Source of the DNA: Antedon bifida
Lineage: Eukaryota > Echinodermata > Crinoidea > Comatulida > Antedonidae
DNA length: 64,000 bases
Reading direction: 5' to 3'
Assembly: GCA_963402885.1 (NCBI GenBank)
Contig: OY727101.1
Coordinates: 18,204,417-18,268,416 of the forward strand
Made by a program: the position numbers and the translations under genes. A model generated the notes under the pieces. That model had not been told where the DNA came from. It saw only the letters and a list, made by a program, of their open reading frames with translations, and ran no database searches. Shown here one piece after another: positions 60,928 to 64,000 of the stretch. The first letter of the stretch is position 1; the number at the start of each line of letters is the position of its first letter.

Positions 60928-62945
60928 GTTAAAGTCATGTTTATTCGTGTACTGATTTTATAATAAAATTATCATCTTTAATGTTATATTCTGTTAATTA
61001 TTTGTAATGTTGATTTTCTTGATCACCATCATGATCTTTATCATGATCAAATGTCGAATATTTTCTTGTATCATTACCATCATCCCCATCAAAACCACTA
61101 CTCATGCTTCCTCATTCTTAATCACCACACTTTCATCATTGGTCATCTAAGTCTCATCTACAACTTTTAAAAATCTTAAAAAGATTATAAACCACTGTAA
61201 ATCTTGTATGTTGTGACTTATTCTATCATTCACACCGCAACTAATACATCAAAGTTGATCTTAACTGGGAAATAAATAGGATACAAGCTTGTAAATGTGC
61301 CGATCACTAGTGACTTTAAATTAATCAACATAGTATAATACACGATCCAGACTGGCTTTCTTACATAAATCAAGACAAAAACAGCGAATAAATATGTCAC
61401 AAGTCAGATCACACCCCTTGAACAATATAATGCCTGACTTAGGATATGAGTGCGTAAACTAATGTGGGCGCCCCTGGTTACCACGGTAACTAATACGCGA
61501 TGACGAGGCTGATTAAACTATCATTGTCAAAGTACTAAAACAATACATTGTTCTAGATAATGTAACTATGTCGACAATCAGATGTGTTCCCAAAATGTAG
61601 TAAATTAAAAAAAGGGAGCAAAACAGACCTATAACATGAATTAAACTATGCTATCCGATAATCGTCCGATAAGTCTGATATAATTCATGTTCACTGTAAA
61701 ACCTAAAACAAGAACAAGTTGAACTATTATATAGTTAAAAAGATGTAGGCCTTTTATTTTCATTCATGTGAATTGAAGTTTCATAAAGAAATGAAAATTA
61801 TGCCGGAGTAAAATATGAACTATATACATTGATAGCAATAATCACATGCTAAGAAATTGTAAATATCATAATTAAGAATAAGATCGAATAGCGCATCAAA
61901 CCTAATGAAACGTTCATTTAAAACTCAATTCGTCAAGAGTGCCAATGGGATTTCGTTTCGCTTTTTACATATTTCCACTATAAGCATTCCTACTCAAAGT
62001 AATGTTATAATTATTGTTTTTGATGTAAGGATAATTATGCAATTATTTGGAAAATGTCGAGAAAAGTCTACTATAATTATTGTTTTCTGATAGAGTGCCT
62101 GAAAATATCCAAATGACATAGTGTCTTATGGTTATTTTTATGGGAAAATTATCGAAGAAAAATATTCCCATAGTTTAAATAATTCTGATAGAGCGCGTAT
62201 AACGTAACTTTATTCAACCAATCATGTTACCTTACTAAGAATATATATAAGTCTAGCAATATTTAAAATAAGATAGTATGCCTGTACACAAAATAACAAA
62301 GCAAAATAGATTAGCAATTTAAAACTTATAATTGAGACAAATAATTTCTATAACACAATAAAATCAGAAGTATTTTCATCATAATACAGTTTATACGTAT
62401 ATCTTTGAATATTTGTAATCAAAGTAATTATACAATGATAATATATTAAAACGATAAAAGACAGTGGGTGTTACAATTGCAATATTGATATATTAATAGC
62501 TACATTATCTGTCTAGAAAAGTAATTCAAATGCTCAAGTAACATACAATTGCTTTAATAAGAAATGCTATACACCCGACGTGTCGTTAGAATAGGATTAT
62601 TGATGGGATTTTGAAATTGAAACCCATTAGCCTGATACATTGTCGTTGATAGACTGAGCAATTTTTATAAGTGATCCTATTTACAAGCTATCAAGTTGTT
62701 ATTGATGTTAAAGGTATAATAACCTTACTGAATTGATTTACAGATAAATGATTAGAAAACAAGAGTACAAAACAATAATGTTTTGTTTTGTACACATATG
62801 TAATGATATTGCTTGATTACAAGTTTAGATACGATTATAAATTATTGTTTATAAGAAATTAATAAAATCATTCTTTCTTTGGAAAGAAGAAATAGAAAGG
62901 TATTTATAATAACAAATAAAAACGTCAGAGACTAGCTGTATACAC
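60928..62945. other. No gene seen
   Basis: AT-rich apart from the X-box patch at 61440-61510. A hairpin (GTACAAAAC...GTTTTGTAC) lies at 62765-62795. Confidence 0.3.
61477..61490. promoter_or_regulatory. Perfect RFX X-box GTTACCACGGTAAC
   Basis: An exact inverted repeat of GTTACC with a 2-base spacer, the form bound by RFX factors at ciliary and other promoters. It sits in a local GC-rich patch (GGGCGCCCCTGG, ACGCGATGACG). Confidence 0.4.
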
Positions 62946-63098
62946 GTCGACGCGCGCGTACAAAATGCATACAAATTGACGCGCGCGTACACATTTAATA
63001 CAAATTGACGCGCGCGTACACATTAATACAAATTTACGCGCGCGTACAAAACTGTTTCATCAGAGTTGGTACGCTTGCGTCTAGTTACGCGTGCGTAC
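62946..63098 (+). repeat. Short tandem array of ACGCGCGCGTAC
   Basis: ACGCGCGCGTAC occurs at 62950, 62979, 63008 and 63036 (period 28-29), joined by ACAAATTG. Two worn copies follow (GTACGCTTGCGTC, TTACGCGTGCGTAC). Confidence 0.88.
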
Positions 63099-63166
63099 AA
63101 ATATGAATAACCTATGTACACTTATAGAATGGGTAAAACTTACTTACACTTAAAACTTACACTTAC

Positions 63167-63229
63167 CGTAGTAGGTTAACTTTAGACAAAATAATGATGC
63201 GTCCTATATGAATTTAGTTTGCAATTCTC
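63167..63229 (-). other. Candidate noncoding internal exon, minus strand
   Basis: 63 bases bounded by a very good acceptor (AATTTATTTTGCAG|G) and a very good donor (TACTACG|GTAAGTG). All three frames contain a stop, so if real it is a 5' UTR exon or part of a noncoding RNA. Nothing else marks it as transcribed. Confidence 0.27.
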
Positions 63230-64000
63230 CTGCAAAATAAATTAAAAATTAAACACATTAAAAGTAGATCAAGGTCTAGACAAAATGTCAATAATCAATA
63301 TAATAAATCATAACACTATATGTATTAGGTTATCAAATCAAAACGTAGTAGCCCTAATGGTCAGTTCTACCTTTAAACTGTTTTTTTTTTGCGCGACTCC
63401 TACATGATATAAAACATTATCAGACCTTCTTGTAAGAAACAATTATGCCAATGTCTAAATAATGTACAGCTCAGTAATTAGGTCAAATGTTGTTAAATAA
63501 ACGCATAGGATGTGTTGTGGTCCAGCACGACAATACAGGAAGGAATTTAGCTTTATTGTTGACAATATGAAAAGGTACGTGTAAAAAAAAATTGGCCTCG
63601 TCGTAATGACGTAATCAACAAAAATGATCCAATAAGAGAACGGTAAAATTAGACAGCGGTTTTACTTAAGTGGTCTTGATTTTTGTGTTAAGATTAAGTA
63701 GTTGTATCCTAACAGAACTTTAAGGGGTTTAAGGGTTTTAGTTGCTAAGGAAATAGTGTCATAAAAGCAAGGTATTAAATATTCCTGGTATTTCTATCAA
63801 TATTCATGAAAACGTCCATTTTTTGACATGATTTTAAAGCTTGGCTTATTAGCAATGCACATTTCAAAATTTAAACTTAATATTGAATTTACGCGAGGGT
63901 AATAAAACCAAGGAAGAGTAAAGTATTATTTTTTGACACACTTATTTTTATTTTCAAATATCTCGTTTCCGTACCAGCTTTACCCTAGACACAGTTATCG
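63230..64000. other. No gene seen
   Basis: Contains AATGACGTAATCA (CRE-like, 63606-63618) and GATCCAATAAG close together, and a GTTTTTTTTTTGCGCGAC spot. Promoter use is speculative. Confidence 0.25.

Overview
The window is eukaryotic, AT-rich (roughly two thirds A+T), and holds one unmistakable gene: a minus-strand C2H2 zinc-finger transcription factor of the Ikaros/Pegasus (IKZF) family. An invertebrate deuterostome, most likely an echinoderm, is suggested by very long introns, an Ikaros-type protein with a single large zinc-finger exon, many short palindromic MITEs, and a strong excess of the 8-base word TAGGCCTA. The species cannot be fixed from sequence alone.

Gene. The terminal coding exon (13553-15120, minus) encodes six N-terminal fingers, a Pro/Ser-rich linker and the paired C-terminal fingers that serve as the dimerisation module in Ikaros, Pegasus and Hunchback. 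Its acceptor is in phase 1. At least two upstream exons end in phase 1 and carry their own ATG: exon A (28391-28556, acidic, with a SUMO consensus) and exon B (24321-24387). These give predicted proteins of 577 and 544 residues with different N-termini. A third coding-looking phase-1 exon lies at 49803-49910, and a possible first exon at 52710-52779, so the gene may extend much further right. The noncoding 5' part of exon A starts at a good splice acceptor, so its promoter should lie upstream. A TATA-headed first exon near 48.54 kb is one candidate.

Layout. 1-6 kb: AT-rich sequence with repeat scraps and two weak plus-strand exon candidates. 6.2-6.6 kb: CpG-rich promoter-like island. 6.7-8.8 kb: cluster of MITEs. 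8.8-13.5 kb: 3' flank and possible long 3' UTR. 13.5-28.6 kb: zinc-finger gene; its introns hold several less AT-rich islands with transcription-factor motifs, a MITE beside exon B, a LINE tail and a purine-rich minisatellite. 28.6-47 kb: gene-poor, with tRNA-derived SINEs, seven further copies of MITE family 1, local duplications and one 48-nt plus-strand exon candidate. 47-64 kb: unusual CpG-containing clusters built on a TTGACGCGCGCGTACAAA-like core, an 8-copy 66-bp minisatellite, a 430-bp AATAAACGCCC transposon, a near-perfect 151-bp foldback at 59.8 kb, and several core-promoter-like sites.

No LTR element, Polinton or other capsid-bearing element was recognised. Apart from the zinc-finger gene, every coding call here is a weak candidate that needs RNA or comparative support.
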